From assembly GCA_017473345.1 (NCBI GenBank), contig JAFULL010000015.1:1-45384 (forward strand): a stretch of 45,384 bases of DNA, in the 5' to 3' direction. Within the stretch, counting starts at the first letter, position 1. The number at the start of each line of letters is the position of its first letter. Below the pieces are notes generated by a model. The model was not told the origin of the DNA. It ran no database searches and saw only the letters and a program-made list of their open reading frames with translations. Positions 16,961 through 25,737 of the stretch are shown piece after piece. Source of the DNA: Clostridia bacterium. Its GTDB lineage: Bacteria; Bacillota; Clostridia; Christensenellales; Aristaeellaceae. Position numbers and translations under genes: made by a program.

Positions 16961-18334
16961 ATGCAAAAACTGAATCGACCTGGGGCGGGCAAGCGCGTGG
17001 ATATGGTCAATGGCAACCCCGTCAAAGCCATTGTTCTGTTTGCTGTACCCCTTTTGCTGGGCAATATCCTGCAGCAGCTGTACAACACGGTCGACTCCAT
17101 TGTGGTGGGCAATCTGGTGGGCAGCGAAGCGCTGGCTGCAGTGGGCACCAGCGGCCCCATCATCCACCTGATGATCGCCTTTTTCATGGGCATTTCAGCA
17201 GGCGCAAGCATCATGGTGTCGCAGGCGGTGGGCGGCGGCAATCATGAGCGGCTGGGGCGCATTGTGCATACCATCCTGACGCTGGCGCTGATGTGCGGCG
17301 CGGCGCTGGGCGTGCTGGGTGTGGCGGTCACACCGGTATTGCTCAGGCTGCTCAATACCCCGCAGGATGTATTCGCCATGGCGGCTGAATATATGCGTGT
17401 GTCGCTCATGGGCATTGTGACGGTGATGCTCTTTAACGTCATCAACGGCATTCTGCAGGGTATGGGTGATTCCAAAACGCCTTTGTACATTCTGATGATC
17501 TGCAGCGCCATGAACGTGGTGCTGGATCTTGTGTTCGTAGCCTGGTTTGGGATGGCGGTGGCAGGCGTGGCATGGGCCACAGTGATCTCGCAGCTGATGA
17601 GCGTGCTGTTTGGCCTGATGCGCTTAAGCCGCCGTGATACAGGGGTCCGGGTACACGTGCGTCAGCTTCGCATCGACCATGCGGAGATGCTGGCCATTCT
17701 TAAACTGGGCGTGCCCACGGGGCTGCAGCAGTCGCTCAACTCCGTTGGCAACATTCTGGTGCAAAGCGTCATCAACAGCTTCGGCGCGGTCATCATGGCG
17801 GCAAACATCGCCGTCATCAAGCTGGATTCCTTCTGCACCATGCCCATGATGACCTTTACCACCGCTGTGACCGTCTTTACCGGGCAGAACATCGGCGCGA
17901 AAAAGACCGACCGCGCCATGCGCGGCATGCGCATCGGGCTTGTGCTGTCGGTAAGCCTGTCTCTGCTGATCTCGCTGTTTTTGGTATGGGCGGGACCGGT
18001 GCTTCTGCGCCTGTTTACACAGGACGCCGCCGTTGTGGCAGCCGGCATGGACAAAATACGTATCATCGCGCCGTTCTACTTCTGTATGGGCGTATTCGGC
18101 ATTGTGGCGGGCGTCATCCGCGGCAGCGGGCAGACACTTGCACCCATGCTCATCGGCGTGACCACCATGTTTCTGGGGCGTGTGCCGGTGGCGTTTTTGC
18201 TGTCAAAGCGCATCGGCGCAAACGGCATTCACTGGTCGCTGTCCATTCAGTGGGGCGCGGAGGCCGTGATCATTCTGGCGTACTATCTGCTGTATTACCG
18301 TCAAAAATTGCTCCGCCGCACGGAGCTGACATAA
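16961..18334 (+). CDS. MATE-family efflux transporter
   Basis: A 457-residue protein with two homologous six-helix halves, typical of MATE (DinF-like) cation-coupled exporters. It has ILQQLYNTVDSIVVGNLVGS and LAAVGTSGPIIHLMIAFFMG in the first half and GLQQSLNSVGNILVQSVINS opening the second. AAAGGAGCG precedes the ATG and overlaps the end of the MFS gene, so it is part of the same transcription unit. A multidrug or metabolite exporter inside a sugar-degradation operon is unusual. It may remove a toxic aglycone or an overflow product, which is only inference. Confidence 0.9.
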   Translation: MQKLNRPGAGKRVDMVNGNPVKAIVLFAVPLLLGNILQQLYNTVDSIVVGNLVGSEALAAVGTSGPIIHLMIAFFMGISAGASIMVSQAVGGGNHERLGRIVHTILTLALMCGAALGVLGVAVTPVLLRLLNTPQDVFAMAAEYMRVSLMGIVTVMLFNVINGILQGMGDSKTPLYILMICSAMNVVLDLVFVAWFGMAVAGVAWATVISQLMSVLFGLMRLSRRDTGVRVHVRQLRIDHAEMLAILKLGVPTGLQQSLNSVGNILVQSVINSFGAVIMAANIAVIKLDSFCTMPMMTFTTAVTVFTGQNIGAKKTDRAMRGMRIGLVLSVSLSLLISLFLVWAGPVLLRLFTQDAAVVAAGMDKIRIIAPFYFCMGVFGIVAGVIRGSGQTLAPMLIGVTTMFLGRVPVAFLLSKRIGANGIHWSLSIQWGAEAVIILAYYLLYYRQKLLRRTELT

Positions 18335-18346
18335 AAGGAGGCAGAC

Positions 18347-18979
18347 ATGAAAAAATTCCTGTTTCTGGGCACCAAGGTCGCGGCCTATCACGGATCGGCC
18401 GGCATTGACGAGCAGGTGAGCCGCCTGCTCAAAGACGAGTGGGAAATGACCTACGCAGAGGACCTTGCGCTGTTCACCCCTGAAGGGCTGGCGCAGTTTG
18501 ACATGGTGGTCTCCTATCTGGAGTTCAACAAGCAGCGCGTCATCACCGACGAGCAGGCGGATGCGCTGGTTAGCTTTGTGGAAAACGGCGGCACGCTGAT
18601 GGGCTTCCACAACGGCATCGCCCTGCAGACACATCCCAGGCTGCACCAGCTGTTCGGCGCGCGCTTCTGCGGACATCCCTATTACGAGGCCATGCCTATT
18701 CTGCCCTACCGCGTGGTGAAACAGCACCCCATCACCGAGGGCGTCAACACCCTGCCGTGGGTATCGCCCGACGAGCCCTACCGCTTTGAAATGCTGGAGG
18801 ACGACAAGGAGATCTTCCTGGTGTACGACTACGAGGGCAAAGAATGGCCGGCAGCCTGGTACCGCCATGTGGGCAAGGGCAAGGTGATCTACTTTGCAAA
18901 CGGCCACTGCCGCTGCGCGTTCTACACAGAGTTTTCCAAACTGATCGTGGGCGCTGCCCGCTGGGCCTTGAACGGCTGA
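18347..18979 (+). CDS. ThuA-like domain protein
   Basis: A 210-residue protein matching the ThuA family (trehalose-utilisation, class-I-glutaminase-like fold, biochemical role unsettled). It starts MKKFLFLGTKVAAYHGSAGI and contains FDMVVSYLEFNKQRVITDEQ, LVSFVENGGTLMGFHNGIA, PVEHPIT-like VVKQHPITEGV (about 124-134) and the C-terminal KGKVIYFANGHCRCAFY. ThuA proteins are commonly encoded with sugar oxidoreductases, and here it precedes two SDR-family genes. An excellent AAAAGGAGG ribosome site is present. Confidence 0.82.
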   Translation: MKKFLFLGTKVAAYHGSAGIDEQVSRLLKDEWEMTYAEDLALFTPEGLAQFDMVVSYLEFNKQRVITDEQADALVSFVENGGTLMGFHNGIALQTHPRLHQLFGARFCGHPYYEAMPILPYRVVKQHPITEGVNTLPWVSPDEPYRFEMLEDDKEIFLVYDYEGKEWPAAWYRHVGKGKVIYFANGHCRCAFYTEFSKLIVGAARWALNG

Positions 18980-18996
18980 TGGAAAGGAGAGGGCCT

Positions 18997-19704
18997 ATGA
19001 AAACTGTATTTGTGACAGGTGCAGACCGCAACATCGGTCTGGAGATCTCGCGTGAATTCCTGCGCCGCGGCTGGTTTGTGTACGCGGGGCGCTACATCAT
19101 GGATCTGGGCTATCTGGACGAACTGAAGGCCGAGTATCCCGAAACGATGCAGATCGTGGATGCAGACGTGGCCAGCATGGAGTCGCTCAAAGCGGCAGCC
19201 GAAGCAGTAAAGCAGACCACCGGCACGCTGGACATGGTCGTGCACAACGCGGCGGCATTCGGCGACCATGCGCCCAATGCGCAGGCGGTGGACTTCAGCC
19301 GCTTCTGGATTCCCTACAATGTCAACGCGCTGGGCGCCATGCGTCTGGTGCAGGCCTTCATGCCGCTGATGCAGCAGGGTATGAAGCGGCTGTGCTTTGT
19401 GTCGTCCGAGGCGGGTGTGGTAAGCGTTGCCCACCGCACGGAGGTTTCCAGCTACTGCATGTCCAAAACGGCGCTGAATATGGCTCTGCGTCTGATGTTC
19501 AACCAGCTGCAGCCTGAAGGCTGGACCTTCCGCCTGTTCCATCCCGGCTGGGTGCGTTCCGCCAAGGACGGCCGCCCTGCGCGCGGCGGAAAGTTTGAGC
19601 CGTGGGAAGCGGCGGCCAGCGCGGTGCCTCAGTTTATCGAGGACAGGGAATGGGAAGACCGCATGGTGCTCATCGATAATGAAGACGCGGCCTGGCCGTT
19701 CTGA
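18997..19704 (+). CDS. SDR-family oxidoreductase
   Basis: Short-chain dehydrogenase/reductase of 235 residues, NAD(P)-dependent, substrate unknown but probably a sugar or sugar derivative by context. The cofactor motif is TGADRNIG (7-14), the NAA motif is at 84-86, the catalytic Ser is in FVSSEAG (136/137), and Tyr153 and Lys157 form YCMSK. The start is the ATG at 18997 with AAGGAGAGGG upstream. It is paired with a second, degenerate SDR 16 bp downstream. Confidence 0.9.
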   Translation: MKTVFVTGADRNIGLEISREFLRRGWFVYAGRYIMDLGYLDELKAEYPETMQIVDADVASMESLKAAAEAVKQTTGTLDMVVHNAAAFGDHAPNAQAVDFSRFWIPYNVNALGAMRLVQAFMPLMQQGMKRLCFVSSEAGVVSVAHRTEVSSYCMSKTALNMALRLMFNQLQPEGWTFRLFHPGWVRSAKDGRPARGGKFEPWEAAASAVPQFIEDREWEDRMVLIDNEDAAWPF

Positions 19705-19719
19705 CAGGAGGGAAAAGCA

Positions 19720-20382
19720 ATGATGAAAAATGTTGTCATCGTAGGCGCTGGCGACGCTGCCGGCGCAAGGATCGCCGCAGACCTGGAAAAGAGAAACTGC
19801 ACGGTCGTGCGCGTAATGCTGCAGGGCGAACAGGGCGTTGTGCTGGATCCCCTCAGTCAGGAAAGCGCCAAAGCAGCCGCCGAGGCTGTTGAAAAGCTCA
19901 TGCCGGCGGTGGATATGCTGGTCGTCAACCTGGACGGCACCGATGCATCTGACAATGCAACCATTCTGGATGAACTGGATTATCAGGACATGATCCGCGC
20001 GTACGAGTACAATGCCGTTGGCCCCATGCGCGTGCTGTATGCTTTCCGCCCGCTTCTGGACAGGGGCGAGGGCAAACGCGTGTGCTTTGTGACCACGGCG
20101 GAGGGCTCCAACCATGCCTGCTATGAGTTTGGCGGGTTTGGCCGCCATATGTCCAAGGCGGCGCTGAACATGGCCGTCAATCAGGAATTCAACGGCATGC
20201 GGCCCGAGGGCTACACCATGCGCATGTACTGCAAGGATCTTGCCTCACCTGCGGAAAAACAGGGCGCGTATGCGGCGGAGTATTTTCTGCGCAACCGCAG
20301 CAACGAGATCGAATCCTACAAGCATTCGGACGAAAACCGTCTTGTGCTTCGCGACGCCTATGCGCGCGAACTGCCGTGGTGA
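19720..20382 (+). CDS. SDR-like protein lacking the catalytic tyrosine
   Basis: A 220-residue Rossmann-fold protein related to the preceding SDR. A glycine-rich loop VGAGDAAGARIA (8-19) and the Lys of the active site (K146, GRHMSKAALNMA) are kept. The Tyr of YxxxK is Arg142, the NAG/NAA motif reads NLD (70-72), and the catalytic Ser region reads VTTAEGS. It is therefore unlikely to catalyse standard SDR hydride transfer. Possible roles are a heterodimer partner of its active neighbour or a cofactor-bound sensor. GGAGGG lies just before the ATG. Confidence 0.75.
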   Translation: MMKNVVIVGAGDAAGARIAADLEKRNCTVVRVMLQGEQGVVLDPLSQESAKAAAEAVEKLMPAVDMLVVNLDGTDASDNATILDELDYQDMIRAYEYNAVGPMRVLYAFRPLLDRGEGKRVCFVTTAEGSNHACYEFGGFGRHMSKAALNMAVNQEFNGMRPEGYTMRMYCKDLASPAEKQGAYAAEYFLRNRSNEIESYKHSDENRLVLRDAYARELPW

Positions 20383-20387
20383 CGCCT

Positions 20388-21827
20388 ATGGAAGTTGTAC
20401 ATACGCTTCAGGGCAGAGTGCGCGGCCTTTATGAAAATGGCATGTGGGTCTACCGGGGCATTCCTTTTGCCCAGTCGCCTGAAGGGGAGCGGCGGTTTAT
20501 GCCGCCGCTCCCGGTTTTTTTTCACGACGGCATCATGGACGCCACGCGCGACGGCATGCGCCCGTGGCAAAAGCCTGCGCCATGGGTCACAGACGCACAT
20601 GAACATACCTACGGAGAGGATTGTCTTAACTTAAACATCTGGACGCCTGCCGCCGACGGTGCAAAGCGCCCGGTGCTGGTGTACTTCTTTGGCGGCGGAC
20701 ACTTTGAAGGCTCCAACTGCGAACAGGGACTTGTGGCGCAGCCGCTTTTGAAGGATGAGAACTGCGTGATGGTCACGCCCAATTACCGCGTGGGTGCGCT
20801 GGGATACCTGTATCTGGGGCATCTGCTTGGCGAAAAATATGCACTCAGCGGGAACCTGGGGTTGCTGGATCAGATCGCAGCGCTGAAATGGGTGCGCGAC
20901 AACATCAGCCGTTTTGGCGGCGACCCGGATCAGGTGACCATCATGGGACAGTCGGCAGGCGCCAAATCGGTGGCGTGTCTGCTGGCGTCGCCCATGGCGC
21001 AGGGACTGTACCGCCGCGCTATTCTCATGAGCGGCGGACTGCAGTGCATTAAGGATATCCAGACAGAGAAGGCGCTTACGCGCAATTTTCTGCAGGCAGC
21101 CGGGCTGGGTGAAGAGCAGGCGGCGCAGCTGTTGAACCTGCCGGTCGAAAAGATCCGCGATGCGCAGGAAAAGGCCAACGAGGTGTACTTCAAGGCGGAA
21201 TCCTACGGCGCAACGGCGGATGGGCTGGTGATTGCGGAGGATTTTGAAGCCGAGCTCAGGCGGCGCCGATTGGATGGCGTGCAGATTTTGATGGGTCATA
21301 CTCTGCAGGAACTGTTCCTGCGGCCGGACGCCGACAAATCTCCTCTGAGCGACGAGGCGATGCAGCAGCGCATGGTGTGGAAGTTTGGCGACAATGCCGG
21401 CCATGTGATGGAAAAATACCGCATGATTCTGGAAGAAAAAGGTTTTGAGCAGGCATGGGGCCAGACCATGACGAACTATACCTATGTGCAGGCCTATCAG
21501 CGCACAGCCCGGCTGTTTGCCGACTGCGGCGCGCAGGTCTTTCTGTACCGCTGGGATGCGCCCGGCGCGCCGGTTGCCAGCCATACATCCGACCTGGAAA
21601 CTTTGTTCGACATGCGCAGCGACATCCTGCCTGATGCAGCAAGCAGGCTCAAGCGAATCTTCACACAGTTTATCCGCACGGGTACGCCGCAGCTGGATGA
21701 ACCATGGGACGCCTGCACGCACGACAGCCTGCCCCAGATGCAGCTGGGGCAGCAGGCGCATATGCAGCGGCTGGAAAACGGCGTGGACGACACCTTCCCG
21801 CTGCAGGTGATGAAACTGGGGGAGTGA
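20388..21827 (+). CDS. Type-B carboxylesterase
   Basis: A serine esterase of the alpha/beta-hydrolase fold, 479 residues, no signal peptide and so cytoplasmic. Signature elements are EDCLNLNIW (77-85), the oxyanion segment FFGGGHFEGSN (100-110), the nucleophile Ser189 in GQSAG, and a C-terminal His in ASHTSDLETLF. The start is the ATG at 20388, 6 bp after the SDR stop. There is no clear ribosome site, so coupled translation is likely, and a GTG at 20376 is the alternative. In a mannoside locus it may remove acetyl groups from imported acetyl-mannan oligosaccharides, which is inference. Confidence 0.88.
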   Translation: MEVVHTLQGRVRGLYENGMWVYRGIPFAQSPEGERRFMPPLPVFFHDGIMDATRDGMRPWQKPAPWVTDAHEHTYGEDCLNLNIWTPAADGAKRPVLVYFFGGGHFEGSNCEQGLVAQPLLKDENCVMVTPNYRVGALGYLYLGHLLGEKYALSGNLGLLDQIAALKWVRDNISRFGGDPDQVTIMGQSAGAKSVACLLASPMAQGLYRRAILMSGGLQCIKDIQTEKALTRNFLQAAGLGEEQAAQLLNLPVEKIRDAQEKANEVYFKAESYGATADGLVIAEDFEAELRRRRLDGVQILMGHTLQELFLRPDADKSPLSDEAMQQRMVWKFGDNAGHVMEKYRMILEEKGFEQAWGQTMTNYTYVQAYQRTARLFADCGAQVFLYRWDAPGAPVASHTSDLETLFDMRSDILPDAASRLKRIFTQFIRTGTPQLDEPWDACTHDSLPQMQLGQQAHMQRLENGVDDTFPLQVMKLGE

Positions 21828-21831
21828 GCAC

Positions 21832-22989
21832 ATGCTTGTCAACGAGCTGGAACGCCACCTGAGGGAAAAAATTCTGCCTTTCTGGGAAAAGCTGGCCGAC
21901 GATGAATACGGCGGTTTTTATGGCTGGGTGGACAAAGACCTGCTGGTCGATCCAAAGGCGCACAAGGGCTGTATTCTCAACAGCCGCATTCTGTGGACCT
22001 TTGCCACCGCCGCGCGCATTCTGGGAGATGGGCATTATTTGCCCTTTGCACAGCGCGCCTACGACTTTCTGCAGCGCTTTTGGGACGAGCCAAACGGCGG
22101 CGTCTACTGGTCGGTAACGCACGACGGAAGGCCGCTTGACACCACCAAGCACACCTACTGTCAGGCCTTTGCCATCTATGGACTGGCAGCCTATGCGCGC
22201 GCCACCGGTTTGCAGGAACCGCTGGAAAAAGCGATGCAGCTGTTTGACGTTATCGAGGAAAAATGTACCGATGCAGGCGGATATGGCGAGGCCTTTATGG
22301 CAGACTTTTCACCTCAAAGCAATGAAAAGCTGTCTGAAAACGGCGTGATGGCTTCCCGTACGATGAACACGCTCATCCATGTGCTGGAGGCGTATGCAGA
22401 ACTCTACCGCGCCGGAGGATCAGAGCGGGTGCGGCGTGCCGGAGCTGCCTGCCTTGAAACGCTGCTTCACAAAGTGTATCACCCGGGCAAGCAGCGGCTG
22501 GAGGTGTTCTTTGACGCGCAGTACGGCTCGCTGCTGAACATGCAGTCCTTCGGGCATGACATCGAGGCTTCGTGGCTCATGTGGGATGCTGTGCAGTGCC
22601 TGCTGCCGCCCGCAGAGCAGCAGCCCTTCCGGCAGATGTGCATTGCGCTGGCGGAGTCTGTGCACCGGCTTGCCATGACCGACCACGGCCTTCGCAATGA
22701 AATGGTGGACGGCGTGATGGATGAGGTGCGCGTATGGTGGGTGCAGGCCGAGGCGCTGTTGGGTTTCCACAATGCCTTTGAACTGACGGGAGACGAGCGT
22801 TTCCGACAGGATGCGCTGATACAGTGGAATGTGATCAAACGCATGATCGTAGATCCGCGTCCCGGCGGAGAGTGGTACTGGTCTGTCCATGAGGACGGAA
22901 CGCCCACCGGCCGTCCCATTGTTGAGGAGTGGAAGTGTCCCTATCACAACAGCCGCATGTGCCTGCGCATGATTGAACAGCTGAAATAA
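21832..22989 (+). CDS. AGE-family epimerase, likely cellobiose/mannobiose 2-epimerase
   Basis: Converts the reducing-end glucose or mannose of beta-1,4-disaccharides (mannobiose to mannosyl-glucose). It has 385 residues with an (alpha/alpha)6-barrel pattern. Cellobiose-2-epimerase features are [16 protein letters not shown] (about 47-62), [20 protein letters not shown] followed by YCQAFAIY, a catalytic His in [29 protein letters not shown], and [12 protein letters not shown] near the C-terminus (second catalytic His). The ATG at 21832 overlaps the esterase end region. The next gene is the phosphorylase that uses its product, which strongly supports the substrate call. Confidence 0.9.
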   Translation: MLVNELERHLREKILPFWEKLADDEYGGFYGWVDKDLLVDPKAHKGCILNSRILWTFATAARILGDGHYLPFAQRAYDFLQRFWDEPNGGVYWSVTHDGRPLDTTKHTYCQAFAIYGLAAYARATGLQEPLEKAMQLFDVIEEKCTDAGGYGEAFMADFSPQSNEKLSENGVMASRTMNTLIHVLEAYAELYRAGGSERVRRAGAACLETLLHKVYHPGKQRLEVFFDAQYGSLLNMQSFGHDIEASWLMWDAVQCLLPPAEQQPFRQMCIALAESVHRLAMTDHGLRNEMVDGVMDEVRVWWVQAEALLGFHNAFELTGDERFRQDALIQWNVIKRMIVDPRPGGEWYWSVHEDGTPTGRPIVEEWKCPYHNSRMCLRMIEQLK

Positions 22990-23002
22990 GGAGGGTTTTC
23001 CC

Positions 23003-24175
23003 ATGCAGATTCGTTCCTTTGCATCCCTGATGGATGAGTACGAGCAGCTCATCAGCCGCCGCAACCCTGCGAACACCCGTTTTTACAACGGACTGTTCAC
23101 ACGTTATGAAAACCCCGTGCTGACCCGGCGGCACATTCCGCCCTTCTGGATGTATGACGCCGACCCGGCGCAGAATCCTTACATGATGCAGCGGCTGGGC
23201 GTCAACGCCACCATGAACTCCGGCGCGATCAAGCTGGGGGACAAGTACTGCCTGGTGGTGCGCGTGGAGGGCATGGACCGCAAGTCCTTCTTTGCGGTAG
23301 CCGAGTCCGACAGGCCGACGGAGGGTTTCCGGTTCCGGGATTATCCGGTGGTATTGCCGGACACCTGCGCTGAGGAGACCAATGTATATGACATGCGCCT
23401 TACGCAGCACGAGGACGGCTGGATCTACGGTGTGTTCTGCTCGGAAAGCAAGGATGCCCAAAATACCGACCTGTCCGCCGCGGTCGCCGCTGCCGGCATC
23501 GTGCGCACAAAGGATCTGGAGAACTGGGAGCGCCTGCCCAATCTGGTCACCCTGCGTTCGCCCCAGCAGCGCAATGTGGTGCTGCATCCGGAATTTGTCA
23601 ACGGGCAATATGCCTTCTACACCCGTCCCATGGACGACTTTATCGAAACCGGCAGCGGCGGAGGCATTGGTTTTGGCCTGTGCAAGGACATCACCCATGC
23701 CGTGATCGACGAGGAGAAGATCATCTCTGCGCGCCGCTATCACACCATCACCGAAAGCAAGAACGGTGCAGGCGCAGCGCCCATCAAGTGTGACAAGGGA
23801 TGGATCCATATCGCTCACGGTGTGCGCAATACCGCCGCAGGACTGCGCTATGTGCTGTACGCCTTCATGACCGACCTGAACGATCCGTCCAAAGTGATCG
23901 CTGAACCCGGCGGCATGCTGCTGGGCCCCATGGGTGGCGAACGCGTGGGCGACGTGAGCAACGTGGTGTTTTCCAACGGCGCCATCGCTGATAATGACGG
24001 AAAGGTGTACATCTATTACGCCTCGTCCGACACTCGCCTGCATGTGGCGGAAACCGATATCGGCCGCCTGTGCGATTATCTGCTCAACACGCCCGCCGAT
24101 GCGCTGCGCAGCCCGGACTGCGTACGCCAGCGCTGTGCGCTGATTGAAAAGAACCTGAAGCTGATGGCAAAGTGA
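23003..24175 (+). CDS. GH130 4-O-beta-D-mannosyl-D-glucose phosphorylase
   Basis: Phosphorolysis of mannosyl-beta-1,4-glucose to mannose-1-phosphate and glucose in the cytoplasm. It has 390 residues. GH130 subfamily-1 signatures are [37 protein letters not shown] (about 62-78), [17 protein letters not shown], the catalytic Asp130 in [41 protein letters not shown], and [15 protein letters not shown]. It matches the mannosylglucose-phosphorylase type more closely than mannooligosaccharide phosphorylases. With the epimerase just upstream it completes the known mannobiose route of Bacteroides and Ruminococcus. A GGAGGG site precedes the ATG. Confidence 0.95.
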   Translation: MQIRSFASLMDEYEQLISRRNPANTRFYNGLFTRYENPVLTRRHIPPFWMYDADPAQNPYMMQRLGVNATMNSGAIKLGDKYCLVVRVEGMDRKSFFAVAESDRPTEGFRFRDYPVVLPDTCAEETNVYDMRLTQHEDGWIYGVFCSESKDAQNTDLSAAVAAAGIVRTKDLENWERLPNLVTLRSPQQRNVVLHPEFVNGQYAFYTRPMDDFIETGSGGGIGFGLCKDITHAVIDEEKIISARRYHTITESKNGAGAAPIKCDKGWIHIAHGVRNTAAGLRYVLYAFMTDLNDPSKVIAEPGGMLLGPMGGERVGDVSNVVFSNGAIADNDGKVYIYYASSDTRLHVAETDIGRLCDYLLNTPADALRSPDCVRQRCALIEKNLKLMAK

Positions 24176-24189
24176 CCGCCCGCTATATC

Positions 24190-24246
24190 AAAAAGATTTT
24201 TGGTAAGGGCGAGGTCACTGGTTCAAATCCGCACGTCAGCTCCATG
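24190..24246 (+). repeat. tRNA-Thr 3'-half remnant, copy A
   Basis: A fragment resembling the 3' half of a tRNA-Thr(GGT). It has an anticodon-loop-like TTTGGTAA, variable loop GAGGTC, T-arm ACTGGTTCAAATCC and acceptor CGTCAGCTCCA with encoded CCA. The D arm and 5' acceptor are absent and the T stem no longer pairs well, so it is not a working tRNA. Roughly 80% identical sequence recurs at 30377-30434, with the same type of terminator downstream. Confidence 0.75.
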
Positions 24247-24276
24247 AACCGACTTGTGAATGCAAGTCGGTTTTTG
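24247..24276 (+). terminator. Terminator following remnant A
   Basis: CCGACTTG (24249-24256) pairs with CAAGTCGG (24263-24270), then TTTTT. It ends the mannoside operon. It probably derives from the terminator of the tRNA gene that donated the remnant. Confidence 0.9.
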
Positions 24277-24334
24277 TTTGTGGAATAAGGGGTTGGTGGC
24301 GCAGAAGGCGGGAGGCCTGTTTCTTATTGTAATA

Positions 24335-24384
24335 AATAAACATCGGGGCAGCCTGTCAGGCAACAGGCTGCCCCGATGTTTATT
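24335..24384. terminator. Bidirectional 22-bp perfect hairpin terminator
   Basis: A perfect 22-bp stem (24335-24356 with 24363-24384) and a 6-base loop, with AT-rich ends on both sides. It begins inside the stop codon of the minus-strand regulator, whose transcript it should end. Confidence 0.85.
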
Positions 24385-25504
24385 CTGTTTTTCCCAGCAA
24401 TTTGTCATACACCTTCAAAAATTCGATCAGGTCCTGCTTTCGTTCGCAGTGGGCCAGCGCCATCATGCGCTTCAGGCGGTAACGCAGCGCGTAGGAGGAC
24501 AGAAACAGGCTTTCCTCCAGCTGAGCGTTGGTTTGGTTTTCAAGCAGGCCCTGAATGAGCCGCTCGTCGGTTTCATCGCTGAGGTTGAGCAGGTCGACGA
24601 TGGACTGGATGGTGCGTGCCTCCTGATCGCAGTAGAGATAAATGCCGTCCGGCTCAGAGTCGGGAATAAACAGATGGGAGGGTTCGACGGCGGAGGGCTG
24701 CTGCATGGCTGTGGACTGACGGATCACCAGCCGGGAGCGAACGCGGACGGAAACGTTTGTGCAGGGCTTCTGGCGGTAAAGCCACGAAAACAGCCGGACG
24801 GCCTGACGGCCGACTTCCTCGTAGTCGAGCGTTACGCCGGTGAGGGAGGGCGTGACCTTGTCTGTGAGCTTTCCGCTGTCAAAAACCGTGAGATACAGAT
24901 CTTCCGGCACGTGGATGCCGTTGCGCTTGAGGTGCTGCAGAAGGGAAATGCCGACCATGCAGTTGGAGCAGATGACCGCGTCATAGGTGCGCGCATGGGG
25001 AAGGAAAGACGCATAGCACTCCGCAAGGGAGGAATAGGCCGGATAGATATGCGCGTCATTGCCGGGCTTCCATGCGCGGAAGAAACTGCTTTTCATGTTG
25101 TCCACAAAATAGGCAGGGTTCACCCCGTACAGCGCAACGCGCCGGCGGCCGCAGCCTTCCAGATACTGCAGCAGCTGGTTCATGGCGTGTACATAGTCCA
25201 TACGCACAATGCCCCGCACAGACGTGGTTTCAGACGGGTTGAACACTACCAGAATGACGGAAATATCCAGCTTTTCAAAGAAGGGTAGTATTTTGGGCGC
25301 CCATGACATGGACGGTGCAAGCACCAGTACCATCCGTTCGCCGCGGTCAAACACGGCGTCCCAGTCCAGGGTTGTGTAATTGTCTGAATTGAGCAGCGTA
25401 ACTTTATATTTGAGCTTGATGCCTTCTGCGCGAATGGCGTTGAGCACAGTCTGCGACCACGTTGAACGAACATATTCCGGTTCGATCAGCACGGGAATAT
25501 GCAT
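24380..25504 (-). CDS. Regulator with N-terminal LacI-like ligand domain and C-terminal helical/HTH region
   Basis: A 374-residue protein. Residues 1 to about 265 look like a periplasmic-binding-protein/LacI sensor fold: MHIPVLIEPEYVRSTWSQTV at the start, RRRVALYGVNPAYFVDNMKS, YDAVICSNCMVGISLLQHLK, HVPEDLYLTVFDSGKL, LTGVTLDYEEVGRQAVRLF. There is no N-terminal LacI HTH. Instead residues 324-350 (NAQLEESLFLSSYALRYRLK) read like a helix-turn-helix at the C-terminus. No signal peptide is present, so it is cytoplasmic. It is divergent from the second sugar importer and is probably its sugar-responsive regulator. The DNA-binding call is inferred from helix pattern only. Confidence 0.72.
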   Translation of the reverse strand: MHIPVLIEPEYVRSTWSQTVLNAIRAEGIKLKYKVTLLNSDNYTTLDWDAVFDRGERMVLVLAPSMSWAPKILPFFEKLDISVILVVFNPSETTSVRGIVRMDYVHAMNQLLQYLEGCGRRRVALYGVNPAYFVDNMKSSFFRAWKPGNDAHIYPAYSSLAECYASFLPHARTYDAVICSNCMVGISLLQHLKRNGIHVPEDLYLTVFDSGKLTDKVTPSLTGVTLDYEEVGRQAVRLFSWLYRQKPCTNVSVRVRSRLVIRQSTAMQQPSAVEPSHLFIPDSEPDGIYLYCDQEARTIQSIVDLLNLSDETDERLIQGLLENQTNAQLEESLFLSSYALRYRLKRMMALAHCERKQDLIEFLKVYDKLLGKTE

Positions 25505-25528
25505 GTCTGATCACCACCTTCTTTTTCC

Positions 25529-25558
25529 ATTATAGCATAGGCTTCCTGAGGTTGGCAA
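25529..25558 (-). promoter_or_regulatory. Promoter of the LacI-like regulator
   Basis: Read on the minus strand: -35 TTGCCA (25553-25558), 18-bp spacer, -10 TATAAT (25529-25534). A GAAGGTGG ribosome site follows before the ATG at 25504. Confidence 0.75.
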
Positions 25559-25595
25559 CACGCTGCCCAGGGTACGGGGAGGGGTTTACTTTTGA

Positions 25596-25606
25596 CGAAA
25601 GTTTCG
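25596..25606. promoter_or_regulatory. Small palindrome, possible operator in divergent region
   Basis: CGAAA-G-TTTCG is a perfect inverted repeat next to TTGACG (25593 region). It lies between the regulator promoter and the importer genes. It is short, so chance occurrence cannot be excluded. The rest of 25561-25737 shows a possible -10 TACACT near 25642 but no clear promoter. Confidence 0.3.
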
Positions 25607-25737
25607 CCCATTTATTGCTTTGCGCCCTCAAATACACAATGCTACACTCAAATTACAGCCAAACCAGAATGGAACAGAATTCAACGGACATACAACAGAT
25701 CGTCAGCAACAAATGGATCGTGGAAGGAGTGGTCGCA

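Noticed and set aside
24190-24246. A functional tRNA-Thr gene
   Set aside because: Only the part from the anticodon loop to CCA is present. The T stem does not pair and there is no D arm or 5' acceptor strand.
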